DNA of 64,000 bases, taken from Brienomyrus brachyistius (taxonomy: Eukaryota; Chordata; Actinopteri; Osteoglossiformes; Mormyridae). This document shows positions 1 to 18,090 of the stretch, piece after piece. Below the pieces are notes generated by a model that did not search any database, was not told the origin of the DNA, and was given only the letters and a program-made list of their open reading frames with translations. The stretch lies in assembly GCF_023856365.1 (NCBI RefSeq), contig NC_064548.1, positions 8,295,642 to 8,359,641 on the forward strand, written 5' to 3'. A program made the translations under genes and the position numbers. How positions within the stretch are numbered: position 1 is the stretch's first letter; each line of letters starts with the position of its first letter.

Positions 1-161
1 TGGATGAGATTTAATTAAGGCAATAATGTGGAAAAAGACTGTATGAAGAACAATTACACAGTAAGATTTCGTTTAGCTTAGCAGGCTTAATGATTCCAAA
101 GCCTCAAACTGTGAAGAGAATAGATAAAATCATTGATTAATCAAGAACATCTTAAAACTCA

Positions 162-6151
<5,990 letters not shown>

Positions 6152-7379
6152 CTTGACCAGGAGATGCCGATTAGGGCCGTTGACCGTGGTCCAACTCGGA
6201 GCGCAGGGGACTCTGCATTGTGCCAATAGCCTTTGCCCCCTGGAGGCAGGGAGGAAGAACGCCTTCAGTGCTTCACAGTACGGAACAGCCCAATGCTCAG
6301 GATCTTCAGGCTTCACACACACTTCTCAAGCAGTCTCTACAGGTTCTCCGACACATCTGTGCCACACCTGCACACCGTGCTCAGCAACATCTGGAAGGAG
6401 GAGCAGAGTTTAGGAAAGGCAACCTGTGTCTCCTGGCGAATTACAGTCTGTGACAATCAGAGTACATTAACAAATTTAGAGAAATTGGAAGAAGTGATGT
6501 ACTGCTGTTCATGCAATGTCTATAAATATGTACATCACAAAGCCAAAGCATGTCCATACAATTTGGAGGAAAACTTAACCTCATATACTCCAATCAATAG
6601 CAATGGTATGGAGCCTTCAGACAAATGACTGACACCAAATAAGTGGCTTACGTGGGTCACCACACAAAGACAACAAATATGAAATGATAAGAGTACTACA
6701 CATAACAAGGTCTAAAGCAGGTAAAATTAAATTTGCCGGAGTACCATTCATTTGCAGAATAAGTAATGTTTCTTTTCACGCAGTGGCAATAGAGCATTAA
6801 CACCTGTGCTACACAGGTATGAAGTGGAGCCTCAGACCACAGAGGGCTGCTTGGTGACTTAAGGTGGAGTTCAGGAAGCAGCAGCGCTCCTGCTTGACCC
6901 GACATCCTCCTTTTCCTGCCAGCAGTGGGCGCTGTCTTTGGGTGCACTTTGCACTCGCTTGATTACAGCGTGATGATCAAAAGCAGCATTGCCAACCTGT
7001 CCTTAAGGCTGTGGTCTCCAAACTACTTTTAAAAGGATAATAGTCTGGAGAGGTACTGAGTTGCTATGGTATATTATGCTGAACTGTCGCCATCATGACA
7101 GTCAGTATATCCTGCAGGATAAAGACATTTGGACACACAACGGCAGGTTCAGAGAGAGTAGCAAAAGCAACTGAGTGGCCTCAGGTACTGTCTTCTGGAT
7201 TTCAGGGACTTTTCAGTCACAGTTACTGTTCTGCTTCAGCTCCGTGGTAGACAATCACACCATCATAAGCTGCTGCAATATTGCCACAACTCTGTGACAG
7301 GAGTTAAAAAAAAAAAACAAGAAAACAAATTTACTAATGAGATCCAAAGCAATGAAAACCATCAAACAGCAAACAGACA
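6152..7379. other. dgkb 5'-noncoding or upstream sequence
   Basis: Immediately upstream of the dgkb start on the minus strand. A plausible 5'-UTR acceptor is the AG near 6213, but I cannot fix it. No other gene signal was found. Confidence 0.4.
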
Positions 7380-7635
7380 CACACTGAACTCGCCCACCCC
7401 CCCCCCCCACTCTTTCTCTCTCCCATCCCCACTCACTTGTACTCCCCCTCACCTTCATTTGCCCCCCTGACCTGCCCCCCTGATCTACCCCCCCGTTTAC
7501 TTCCCCCATTTTCCCCTCTCTCACTTTCTCCTGCTTCTTCTCCTACTCTCTCGCCCCCCTCCTCCATCTTCCACACCCTCCCCCTCACCCTCTGCCCCTT
7601 CCCCTATCTTTTGGGCATCTCACCCCCCCAAACAC
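7380..7635. repeat. C-rich pyrimidine tract
   Basis: About 250 bp of nearly pure C/T on the plus strand, with a poly-C run at 7397-7409 and many CCCCC blocks. It is simple sequence with no repeat unit of fixed length. Confidence 0.75.
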
Positions 7636-8187
7636 AAATCTCCCAGAGGTCCATCTATGGAGTGGCTGTACTCAGCATCAAGCTGGAGGCCCAGGAGAAC
7701 AGAACACCATATCCAACGTCCATCCCATTTGAGAGGATTACATTTCACACTGATCCCAACAATGCCTTTAGTAATTCATATTGTACACCTTCTGTACAAT
7801 AATGTCAATAGGCAGTGTACATGGAGTATAAGATCTGATTGGTTCCTAAAAGTCATTTACTTTCTGCCTAAAGTTTTGACATTATAGCAAGAGACTTTCA
7901 GTAGATGTTTGTTTAATACTCGACTTGAGCAATTAGCTGCTACTCTGTTCTCTTAAAGAGTGCAATTCTTTTAAAGAATAAGCTGGTGGATTTGTGCTGA
8001 CATATCAAACTACTCCACCCATTTAAATCTACTTAATATGCTGCTCTTCCATCTAAAATCCAACAAATGAGGAACGTCTTTGGACAACTAAAAAAATGAA
8101 TGACATGGCCCACTTTCTAATTCTGTTTGTATGCCACTCCAACAATGTTTTGACATTATGATGACATTATTCTACAGGTGCAGAAAT

Positions 8188-8798
8188 ACTGTGGAACCAC
8201 GGTTCTCGAATGTCTCACAAATACTGTGGAACCTCGGTTCTTGAATGTCTCACATCTTGTACAAACCTGTCTGACAAAGTACGTGTCTTTTTACGCATAA
8301 ACGAAGAGTTCATGAGTCAGTCCACTGCTAATGCCCACGCAGTAATCATCTCCACTGAACTGTGCGGTGAAGATTCTCATGTTTTATTGTTTTTCTTGAT
8401 TTGTTGCTTTCATCTTGTTATAAGACACCATTGAGTCCTAAGAAGGTTAGTAATAGCAGCAAACCAAAACGGAAAGTTATGAGAACCACGATTAAGCTTA
8501 AAAATTATTGCGATAAGTACGATAGAGGTGCTCATGTGTCTGATCTCACTACCGCATGATGACATTTTTTCATTTATTTCAAGTATTTATGGGTTTTAAA
8601 GTTTTTATTTATGGGTTTAGCAATAGTTATGCATTTATACAGGTTTAAATAGGCAATCATTTGGGGGGGGATCTGGAACAGAATAATCCGATTTACATTA
8701 TTTCTTATGGGAAAACTTTATTTGATTTTCGAGTAAAAATCAGCTCTCAAACAGCCTTCTGGAACAGATTAGGTTTGAGAACTGAGGTTCCACTGTAC
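8188..8798 (+). mobile_element. Tigger/pogo-like DNA transposon remnant
   Basis: The left end is ACTGTGGAACCACGGTTCTC, repeated about 34 bp later (8223) as a partial duplication of the terminus. The right end is GAGAACTGAGGTTCCACTGT followed by TA at 8797. These are pogo/Tigger-type inverted repeats (CTCGGTTCTCGAA core). Inside, 8434-8560 encodes SPKKVSNSSKPKRK followed by an IKLKNYCDKYDRGAHVSDL stretch, which resembles the start of the CENP-B-type helix-turn-helix of Tigger transposases and then stops. The remainder of the transposase is deleted. Confidence 0.72.
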
Positions 8799-8939
8799 TA
8801 ACACTGCAAGAAGACAAAATTTGCTCAGAAAAGGTACCTTATGGCAAGACATCTCATATGTACCTCTAACTATGCAAATTATTCTCTATGATAGGACAGC
8901 AATCATCCTGTAAACACTTTATCTTTCATATGATTACAT

Positions 8940-9110
8940 CTGCAGTGCCTGTCATCGGAAGGCTACCGATTCAAATCCCAAGAGTGGCATAGTCATGTCA
9001 CCATTGGGTCTTTGAGCAAGGCCCTTATCCACAACTGCTCCAGGGACTGTCTGACCCTCTTTTCTCAATTGTATGTCACTTTGGATAAAAGTGTCTGCAA
9101 AATAAACACA
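8940..9110 (+). mobile_element. tRNA-related fish SINE, degraded
   Basis: Contains a B-box-like stretch (CCGATTCAAATCCC), TTTGAGCAAGGCCCTTATCC, and the tail signature CACTTTGGATAAAAGTGTCT followed by GCAAAATAAA, all common in fish tRNA-derived SINEs. No target duplication was found. Confidence 0.65.
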
Positions 9111-9564
9111 ACTGTAATCTAATGAAAGGCTACCCTAGAAACAGTAAGGTCATCTATCTCTACCAAGAAAGCACTCTGATTGCAGATTGCATTTCATATT
9201 ATGAAGCTGTACCACTCTCTGTTTCTGAACATCAATCACTGTTCCAGGTTAGGAATTTTCAGAAGCTCATCCAACTGCTGGATGTGCCCAGCAGCTTTTA
9301 TATCTTCTCAAGTGCTGTGTCCTCCTGGAAGCATGGAAATTATAAGGCTGCTTCAGAAGGTCAGTGTTGCATGATAGAAACAATACAGGGAGCTGCTGGG
9401 GGCCGCAGGACGCCACAGTTCCCAGACATCCACCTACCCTGGGTAGGTGCTCAGGTCGCATATGTGACCCATCACCACGAAATGAGTCCTAAGTCGCACT
9501 GGTAGAAACACACCCATAAGACTCATTTCATGGTGATGGGTCACATATGCAGCTCCCTCATCTG

Positions 9565-9892
9565 GGAAGGAGCTGCAGGAGCTCAGGGAGCATGGGAAGG
9601 AGCTGCAGGAGCTCAGGGTTGGGGAGCATGGGAAGGAGCTACAGGAGCTACAGGAGCTCAGGGTTGGGGAGCATGGGAAGGAGCTGCAGGAGCTCAGGGA
9701 GCATGGGAAGGAGCTGCAGGAGCTCAGGGTTGGGGAGCATGGGAAGGAGCTGCAGGAGCTCAGGGAGCATGGGAAGGAGCTGCAGGAGCTCAGGGAGCAT
9801 GGGAAGGAGCTGCAGGAGCTCAGGGTTGGGGAGCATGGGAAGGAGCTACAGGAGCTCAGGGTTGGGGAGCATGGGAAGGAGCTGCAGGAGCC
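9565..9892. repeat. 30/36-bp minisatellite, about 10 units
   Basis: Alternating 30-bp units (GGAAGGAGCTGCAGGAGCTC + AGGGAGCATG) and 36-bp units with an extra GGTTGG. All lengths are multiples of 3, which creates spurious ORFs on both strands. Confidence 0.9.
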
Positions 9893-11097
9893 CGAAAAAG
9901 GGGAGTACAAGATGGGAAGCACCACTACACGCAAAGAGGGATTCTGTTTGCCTACAAGGGTTACCTGGCAACGTGTCATCATGAAGCTCATGCCACAAGT
10001 AGTGGGTGGCTGGCCTGGTAAGGTTGAAAGCTATATGTGTGCGTGTGTTTACAGAGCGAGAGAAGAAGCCGAGCAAAGTGACTCATCTCTTAAACAACAC
10101 AGAGACAGACAGCAGAGGGCTGGCGGACAGGCCCACAGGCCACATCCAGCAGCAGCACAGTGCTTTGCTCACAAATATTTAACCACCATACAGTATGAAG
10201 CTCTAACAACTCTTCATAAGTAATTCAGGGCAGAATTACCACATTTGTGCCTAAATAAACATTAATTAAGATTAATGAATTTGTAGAAAACAATGCTTCA
10301 GAATATTCACACAAATACTATAATTTACTTTTTTAGGTTTTACAGCTACATTTACTGGCGCTTAATCTGAGACGCACCCCTCACCCAGCCCAGATTCCAT
10401 GTAAAAATCAAAAAATGCATCCAAAATCTAAAACGAAGCATTTGATTTATAACAGTGTGTAATTTCCATGCTATTGCCATCTATTCTTCATTAGGTACCC
10501 CATGCAGAACCAAAGAGGAGCACCTTTTTTTCTCCAGAATACATTCAAGGGTTGATAAGTTGTACATTCAGATAAGCCCTTCTGCATATTACTACTATAC
10601 TGAACTGTTATTTTTGAACTTCTGACCTTCCTGTTAGCAGAGCCGGGCCATCCTGCTGACCTCTTTCATTAACAAGCTGTTATCAGCAATGCAACTGCCT
10701 CTGACTGGATGATTTTATTTATCACACTGTTCTCTATACACTCTAGAAACTGTAGTACATAAAAATCCTCTTCCTGCTGAAATGGCCACATCCAGAACCA
10801 ACAATCATATCGTGTTTAAAACCACTTAGGTCACACATACAAGGCCCCTTCGATGCTTCGTCGGCAGCAGGGGTGTTGTTAGGCCTATTTACCCCCCTAA
10901 ATTGCTTTCAGCCTCCTCCAAATACATGGGTATTTACTGACTTATTTATTGACCAGGAGTAGCTTTTTATATTATATCGTATACAGTGCACACTGTAACC
11001 CAGTAATTCTCATCCTGTGGATCACAACCCAAATTTTGGTCTCAGCAATTTCTGAACGGGTCACGAGGCAAAGTTGGAAATTTTAAAACCACCAAAC
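9893..11097. other. Intergenic, no recognised element
   Basis: No coding signal or clear repeat. Confidence 0.4.
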
Positions 11098-11105
11098 TCC
11101 TACGC

Positions 11106-11303
11106 CAGGGGTGGGCAGTCTTATCCACAAAGGGCCGGTGTGTACAGTATGCAGATTTTTGGGGTAACCTGTAGGTCAGCTGCTCAAACCCAGGTGTGAG
11201 GACTATTCAGCCAATCACTCCTCTAATTAATAATCTAATCAGGGAGTCGCAGCAAAAACCTCCACACACAGCAGCCCTTTCTGGGTAAGATTGGCCACCC
11301 TTG
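11106..11303. mobile_element. hAT-type miniature element (MITE) with perfect 8-bp target duplication
   Basis: A 198-bp element with terminal inverted repeats CAGGGGTGGGCAGTCTTA at the left and TAAGATTGGCCACCCTTG at the right. It is flanked on both sides by the identical 8-mer TCCTACGC (11098-11105 and 11304-11311). Terminal sequence and 8-bp duplication fit the hAT superfamily. No ORF of note. Confidence 0.9.
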
Positions 11304-11311
11304 TCCTACGC

Positions 11312-12037
11312 TGATCCACGATCATATTTCCCAGCCCCAATCCTAAGATTTTATGGGGTCTTTAACTGCTTAGTGCAAAACTAATGAACACTCTACCGAT
11401 CCAAGAAGCCAAAGCAGCTTAATTTAAAATTCACTGGCACATCCAATCAGATTTGTGATATAGGTATTGACTGGTGTAAATTGCAGAGTGCATTGCATGT
11501 TTGAACATAGCACCGACAACATTAGCTGGTATAAATATGGACAAACTCTTGCAATCTACCAGACCAAGCAGCGTTGACTTGGAAGAATGTTCTTCAGAAC
11601 CTAAGAGACAATTTAAACGGACGTATTACCCAGATTTTCTCAAGTATGGCTTACCTACAACGTTAAAAGGGGTGAGCACAAGCCACTGTGTGTCCTGTGC
11701 AATTAACTGCTTGCTAATGAAAGCATGAAGCCTTCGAAGTTAGATGCCAGCTACAAAGATAGACCTCTGGACTTTTTTTTTAAACATAAAAGCCAAAAAG
11801 CTTCCCAAAAGACCTTTGAATATACATGTACAGTACAAGAGCCTTACGTGCTTCCTACCTGGTTTCCCATCGAACTGTGAAATGTCTTCAGTTACGCCAA
11901 ATTTAGACATTCAAGAGGCAGCCCCAGGTTTCTCAATACAAAGTGTAATCACAAAATGTAAGTTGATATTTCATTATTACGTTAACCTGTTTCCCCCACG
12001 TAAATTGTAACAATGGCTTATTTCATATTAAACATTT
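11312..12037. other. Intergenic, no recognised element
   Basis: Short ORFs only, none with a family resemblance. Confidence 0.4.
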
Positions 12038-12045
12038 GTTTTCGG

Positions 12046-12820
12046 TAGAGCTACCACTAACGAGTATTTTTCTATGGATTAATCTATCGATTATTTTACC
12101 GATTGTTTGGTCAGTTAATCTAAATGATAAATTTACCTCCAGAATGTCAAACTGAATGTTTAATTTAAGTTTGTTATTTTGACAACTATGTCACTGCAGC
12201 GATTAACAAAACGGAGGCTTTTCGGCACTATACGGACATTATTTTCGCCCACAATTCAATAAATATTTTAGTAGTATGCCTAAAAACATTACTGAGATGA
12301 ACAAAAGATAGTAATCGGTATAATTTCCTATCCTTATACTTATTACATTTGGTTAGTGGAGCGACAAGCATTGAAATCGCTTGGTAGCCAGAACATCTTC
12401 TAAAATGATTGGTTAAACTTGGTAGAAAAACTTTGGTGGCGTGGCGATACTTTTTGCAGATTATTAGACAACTTGATTTTTTTAAATACAAGGATAAAAG
12501 ATATTAAAATGCTCAGTAATGGAAATTTAATAAACATTAATAGACAGTGCTTACAGTGACGATCAATCATCCAGAAAAAGGCTTGCGCGTTCGCTTCAGG
12601 CGCTTGTTTCTAATGCTAGTTCCGCTGCTATACGCTATCGAACTTTTCAGTGTACAAACCACCTTTTTGTTTTGTGATCATTTGGACTACTCCTATAACT
12701 TTGTTATTATTAAGTGAGGTATTTTAGAAATCACAAAGGAAGTCTCATTAAAATCTTTTTATAAAAAAACGATGCGTCGATTTTAAAAATTGATGTCATC
12801 GACTAATCGCCGTAGCCCTA
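12046..12820. mobile_element. hAT-like nonautonomous element
   Basis: Ends are TAGAGCTACCACTAACGA at the left and, inverted, TAGGGCTACGGCGATTAG at the right. Flanking 8-mers are GTTTTCGG (12038-12045) and GTTTTCAG (12821-12828), 7 of 8 identical. Both ends are rich in ATCGATTA-type motifs, as in fish hAT elements of the TAGGGCT type. No transposase ORF. Confidence 0.68.
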
Positions 12821-12828
12821 GTTTTCAG

Positions 12829-14764
12829 TTGTTAAATTGTAGTAAGCATGATATTAATTTAGACTTGATATAGCTGACCTGAAATGGTAAAAATTGGATC
12901 ACAGTGCAAAAGATACACTTTGAGGGCTATGTTTATTATCCTGGGAAGGGGTTTCACTAGACCTGTGTTTCAGTTGGTTACCAAAAAGTCTAGGGCTTTA
13001 GTATTCGGCACAGGCAGCAACAGGCGGGAGTTCTGAAGAGAACTAAATTTTTTGTAATTGATAGTTTACTGTGACAAAGAACTATTGTCGTTTAACTGGT
13101 GATCATCACAGTGGGTGCAGTAGGTCCAGTTCTGGTCATGCTTTGTTTTTAGTCAATGACTTGCATGTTTCTCCAATCCCCCATCAGCGATAATGTAGAA
13201 GAACCCAATCGCCAATAATGTGAATATCCAGCATCATGTCATGCCACAGCCCACCTCCAAGTCTTCTGGGATACTTCTTGGGTACCTTTGTCTCTCCAGA
13301 TGAAACAAGGGGTGAAAAGAACAACTCATATATGTCATTCTTTGGGACCATGAGGCTTCCCTCTATAGGGTTCTGTAGTTCCTTAATCTATTCAAAATAT
13401 GCCAAGGTTAACAGTCTGAAGGTTTCATGGAAGGTATCATTCTCCAACCCCAATGAGTAGTTCTTCATAGGTTGACGTCTGTAGCGGCTAATGGCCCTCG
13501 TTAAATGCCGCATGAAGAAACTAGTTCTGAGGCATTTCTACAACATACTATAGAAGCTGCTGGTCCACTTTAGGTAGTGTGTGAAGAAATCTCATCCAAG
13601 GTATCACTGCGAGAGAAGTTTTCCAGTTGCTTGACCAGGCAAAAAATAATCTGTAAAAGTATATGAAATGGGTGAGACCTTCTGATTTGACCTGCCATCT
13701 GGACACAAACGTACAGTATGGGTCTACTTAGTGGTGACCCTCTCACTACATTCCTCAGTTCACCCATTAATTGAAAAGAAATACATCCTTATTTTTACAT
13801 TGGTGCAACTTGTGTAACAGCTCATACAATATCATGCATACAGGCGTTTATATGAAAACCAATATATGGTATATTACTGCAGCAAAGAATAGGCCACAGG
13901 ATTGCACTCAAAGCCACTTTTTAACCACCCCCCAGAAACAAGAATCATCAGATCCTACAACCAGGCCTGGAAAAAGGCCAGTACATTTATTTTAGTAATT
14001 GAAATTATTGGTTATGTTTATGTTGCAGGGCTCATTGGACTAATGGAACACATAAAAGGGCATGTTCGCAAAAAATGTCTTAAAGCTAAGTCCTCCAAAC
14101 CCCTCTAATCATCCTGTTATATTAACCCTTACTGCTCTCTCCTGGCCTCTTTGTTGTTTGTTTATGTATTGCATGCCACTCTGATAATACAGCATGTGTG
14201 CATATGAACCCACATTTTCCACTATTTCATGCTTGCCTTCATGCAAAGCTTTAACTGCCAATGCTTTTTGCAGCAAAGTTGCCAATTTCTTTTAACCATA
14301 TTAAATCAAGTAAAAAATTCAAAACCCCATCCATATCTCTATTAATCGTGCTATATATCTTAAAATTCTTTATTGCTATTCTGTCCATGATTTAATTGTT
14401 TAGTGTAAATCTTTGTCTACAGCGTCTTACACACCTTACTGTTACCCATTTAACCGCAATCGTACAGACACAAGTACAGTTTTCTATTTCCCGGGTGCAC
14501 CATTATAAAGGTGACACATGGCTTAAAAGCCGTACAGATACATGCTTTCTGTGGACTAAAGGCCACCCAGTAAGGGATGTGGAAAGCAGGCCGTGGCCTG
14601 TCCCTCATGTGAAAGCAGCAGCTATAATGCAGCCATTTCTAAGTGGCATCCCTATTACAGTACATGGCTGGCTATAGGCCACGCCCAGAAGACTTTTCGT
14701 GACTGTGCACTCTATGCTCTGTGAGCCGATGAAGCTGTGAGGGCCAATGATCCCCTCAATGACT
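12829..14764. other. Intergenic, no recognised element
   Basis: No gene-like ORF, intron pair or clear repeat. Confidence 0.4.
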
Positions 14765-14997
14765 TTTCTCGATCTCACTCTCTGCCTCTCTCCTCCTGCT
14801 CTGCATTCTCTCTCCGCCTTCCCTATACCCTCTCTCCACCCTCTCTACATTCCCTCACAGCCCTCTCTCTGCTCTCTTTCAGTCCCCTGCCTGCTCTCCC
14901 TCCTTGCTCTATCACCCATCCTCTTTCCCCTCCCCACTCTCTTTCTGCCCTCCCTACACCCTCTCTCACTCCTCCCTCCACCCCCTTCCCACCAGGG
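14765..14997. repeat. CT-rich tract
   Basis: Irregular CTCTC/CCTCC sequence leading directly into the 46-bp minisatellite. Confidence 0.7.
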
Positions 14998-15835
14998 CAC
15001 AAGACTTGAGACACCCTGGAGAATATGCCAGTCAATCACAGGGCACAAGGCTGGGAACATCCTTGACAGTATTCTAGTCAATAACAGGGCACAAAACGGA
15101 TGTCCCAGAAAGTATGCTGGGCGATCACAGGACACAAGGCATTGGACATTCTGGACAGTATGTCAGGCAATCACAGGGCACAAGGCATTGGACATTCTGG
15201 ACAGTATGTCAGGCAATCACAGGGCACAAGGCATTGGACATTCTGGACAATATGTCAGGCGATCACAGGGCACAAGGCATTGGACATTCTGGACAGTATG
15301 TCAGGCGATCACAGGGTACAAGGCATTGGACATTCTGGACAATATGTCAGGCGATCACAGGGCACAAGGCATTGGACATTCTGGACAATATGTCAGGCGA
15401 TCATAGGGCACAAGGCATTGGACATTCTGGACAGTATGTCAGGCAATCACAGGGCACAAGGCTGGGACAACCCGCAACAGTATGCCAGGCAATCTCAGGG
15501 CACAAAGTGGGGGACATCCCAGAAAGTATATCAGGCAGTCACAGGGCACTAGGCTGGGGACATCCCCGACAGTATGCTAAGCAATCACATGACATAAAAC
15601 TGGGGACACCCTGGGCAGTATGGCAGGCAGTCAGTAGGCACAAGGCGGGGACATCCCGTACAGTACAACAGGCAAAAACAGGGCACAAGACTGAGGACAT
15701 CCTGGGCAGTATGCCAGGCAGTCAGTAGGCGGGGGACATCCTGGACAGTATGCCGGACAGTATGCCGGACAGTCAGTGAGCACAAGGTGGGGGACACCCT
15801 GGGCAGTATGCCAGGCAATCACAGGACACATACAC
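14998..15835. repeat. 46-bp minisatellite, about 18 units, SINE-derived
   Basis: Units of about 46 bp (ACAAGGCATTGGACATTCTG, then GACAGTATGTCAGGCAATCA, then CAGGGC). Central units are nearly identical; outer units diverge. Downstream it runs into ACACAATTTAGAGACACTAA, a typical V-SINE continuation on the minus strand. Since 46 is not a multiple of 3, the ORFs cycle through frames with a 46-residue period. Confidence 0.88.
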
Positions 15836-16639
15836 ACAATACACAATTTAGAGACACTAACTACACATGGTTATGCTGTATTTTTCCAACACATTGTCTG
15901 TCAATTGACATCCATGTCAGAGCATCGTTATGGTGAGTGGCATTTTGGGAAGTTCTCTAAAACCTTTTCTAAAGACATAGCACAGAATGCGGCTCTGCAT
16001 TACAGCCACTGAGAATGTACATTACATTTAATATGTATATATATGTATATATTGTTGATATCATCTCCCCCTGACATTTAAAGCTCAGTACCGGCAGACA
16101 GAGCCCAAAATACACGTGTCACGGTGACAGCTACTGGCTGCAGGATGATAAGCTGCCGTGTCCTTTTTCCAGTCCCTCTGCCAGAAAAACTAATATTAAC
16201 CACCTGCAGAATCATCAGCTTTCTCAGAAGTAACTGCAAAAATCCCGGCAGAATAATGGAATTCACGGTGAAGTCTGAGATGCCGGCCTGGACGGCGGAT
16301 ATTTCCCATCGGCCGTCGTCAGGCACAGAACACCCACTAAACAGCTGCACCCGAAGCGTGGTGAACTTATGAAGGAAGTGATGGAGAAACACAGACAGAA
16401 AGACAGGCTGAGAGGGAGGTTCTTACCTGATAGTCATTCAGGGATTGGAATATGGCATCAGGTTAACTGTAACAGTCCCAGGCAGGCAGACTGTGGGGAG
16501 TGTCTCTGTCGCCGAAGAAGGGTCTCACTGCAGCGCACCGTCACACAGCGAGCAGGGTGTTCCTGGCACTGAAGCCACCTCCAGCCTTTCCAGCAAGAAT
16601 TAATGAAGCTCCGTGCACTGCTTCCCCTCTTCCTAGTTC
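15836..16639. other. Intergenic, no recognised element
   Basis: SINE remnant at the left edge, then an AT-rich patch (16020-16060). No supported gene. Confidence 0.4.
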
Positions 16640-17030
16640 CGGGTGTCTCTCTCTCTCTCTCTCTCTCTTCATAATTCCCAGATCCTCTCTCTCTCTCATT
16701 CTATTACCCTCCGTAATTCCCAGATCATCTCACTCTCTCTCTCTCCCCCTCTTCCTAATTCCCAGTACCCTTTCTCTCTTCCTGATTCCCAGTTCCTCTT
16801 TCTCTCTCCCTAATTCCCAGTCCGTCTCTCCCTCTTCATAATTCCCAGTCACTTTCTCTCCTTCTTCTTAATTCCCAGTCAGTCCCTCTCTCTGTCCCTC
16901 TTGTTAATTCCCAGTCTCCCTCTCTCTCCCTCTTAATTCCCAGTCCCTCCCTCTTTCTCCCTCTTCTTAATTCCCAGTCTCCCTCTCTCTCCCTCTTCAT
17001 AATTCCCAAACTCTTCCTAGTTTCCAGTCC
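16640..17030. repeat. CT-rich degenerate minisatellite
   Basis: Repeated blocks of CTCTCTCCCTCTTCATAATT + CCCAGTC with variable length (about 25-40 bp). Followed by a poly-C run at 17100-17119. Confidence 0.75.
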
Positions 17031-18090
17031 CGCTCACTGTCTCCAGGATCCAGTCGGCTCAACAGGCAGCTGTACTTTCTTTTCAACTGGCTGTTTATTC
17101 CCCCCCCCCCCCGCCCCCCGCAATGTCACCAGGCTCATCCTACAGCAACCACTCCCCCCGCAAAACCGCTGGAGTCTGTGCTTTTCCATCCCCCCCATGC
17201 TACACTCTCCCCGTCTAACTACCTCCTGATCTTTTGCAGAATAACGACTTACAGCTGCCAATTACCCCCTCCCCAGTGGGCCTGTGAACACTGGCATGTG
17301 ACCCTGTGGGTCATTTGTGCATTATTGTCCATCATGTGGACACATGTAAAGTACACAACAATATTTTGTACTGTTCATCAAATCTGTATGAGCAGGAAAT
17401 GTTCACTCACATTGCAAGATGGAAAAACATTTGTGGCTTAGCCTTATAATATAGGATAAATGTTTCTCCATGGAGTTAATGCGTAATTCGTGATGTAACA
17501 GGAATGCACTCTTTGGTGGGAAATCTGGCCTGACAGATATGTTCACTGGCCTGCGCAATACAAAAGAGCCATGTTCCAGTAGAGAGGACACAGTGAACTC
17601 ACAATGCTGTTAGCGGCTGAGTAGCTCCTTACAGTCCCTCGGAGGTTCTTAAGAAGTCAGCTGGACCCTCATAAAGCCTTTCATTGTGAATAACTTCCGC
17701 CTCTTCTGCTCTATATCCCATTTCTATCTCCTCAGCTGTCTCTCATCCACCCTCTATGTGTTTATTGGGCTATTTCAGTCTCAGCATTCGCTTTGATCTC
17801 TCAGTCTCTCTGTGTCCATGTCTTCCTGTCTACCTTCCTAAATCTGTATAGTACTCTGGTCTGATCATACAGAGAGGAGCAAAAAAGACAAGAATCTCTC
17901 TCTGTGTGTTTGGTGAATATCAGAGCTGGAGCGTGCAGTATGCTAGGTGGACATGGTCACGGACAGGCCGCTCCCATGCAATGGAGAAAGGGCGCGTGGG
18001 GGCAGTACATTCTTACCTCAAGTTTAGACAATACCTCGGGGTCGTATTTACAGAACATAAAAGAAAATGCTACAATGAAAGTTCACCTGT
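17031..18090. other. Intergenic, no recognised element
   Basis: Poly-C tract near 17100-17119; otherwise nothing recognised. Confidence 0.4.

Noticed and set aside
9434..10021. ORFs of 145-185 residues around the 9.6-kb array
   Set aside because: Low-complexity products of the 30/36-bp minisatellite.
15100..15728. ORFs of 150-219 residues with Gln-Gly-Thr-Arg repeats
   Set aside because: Frame cycling through the 46-bp array; not a collagen-like or other known protein.
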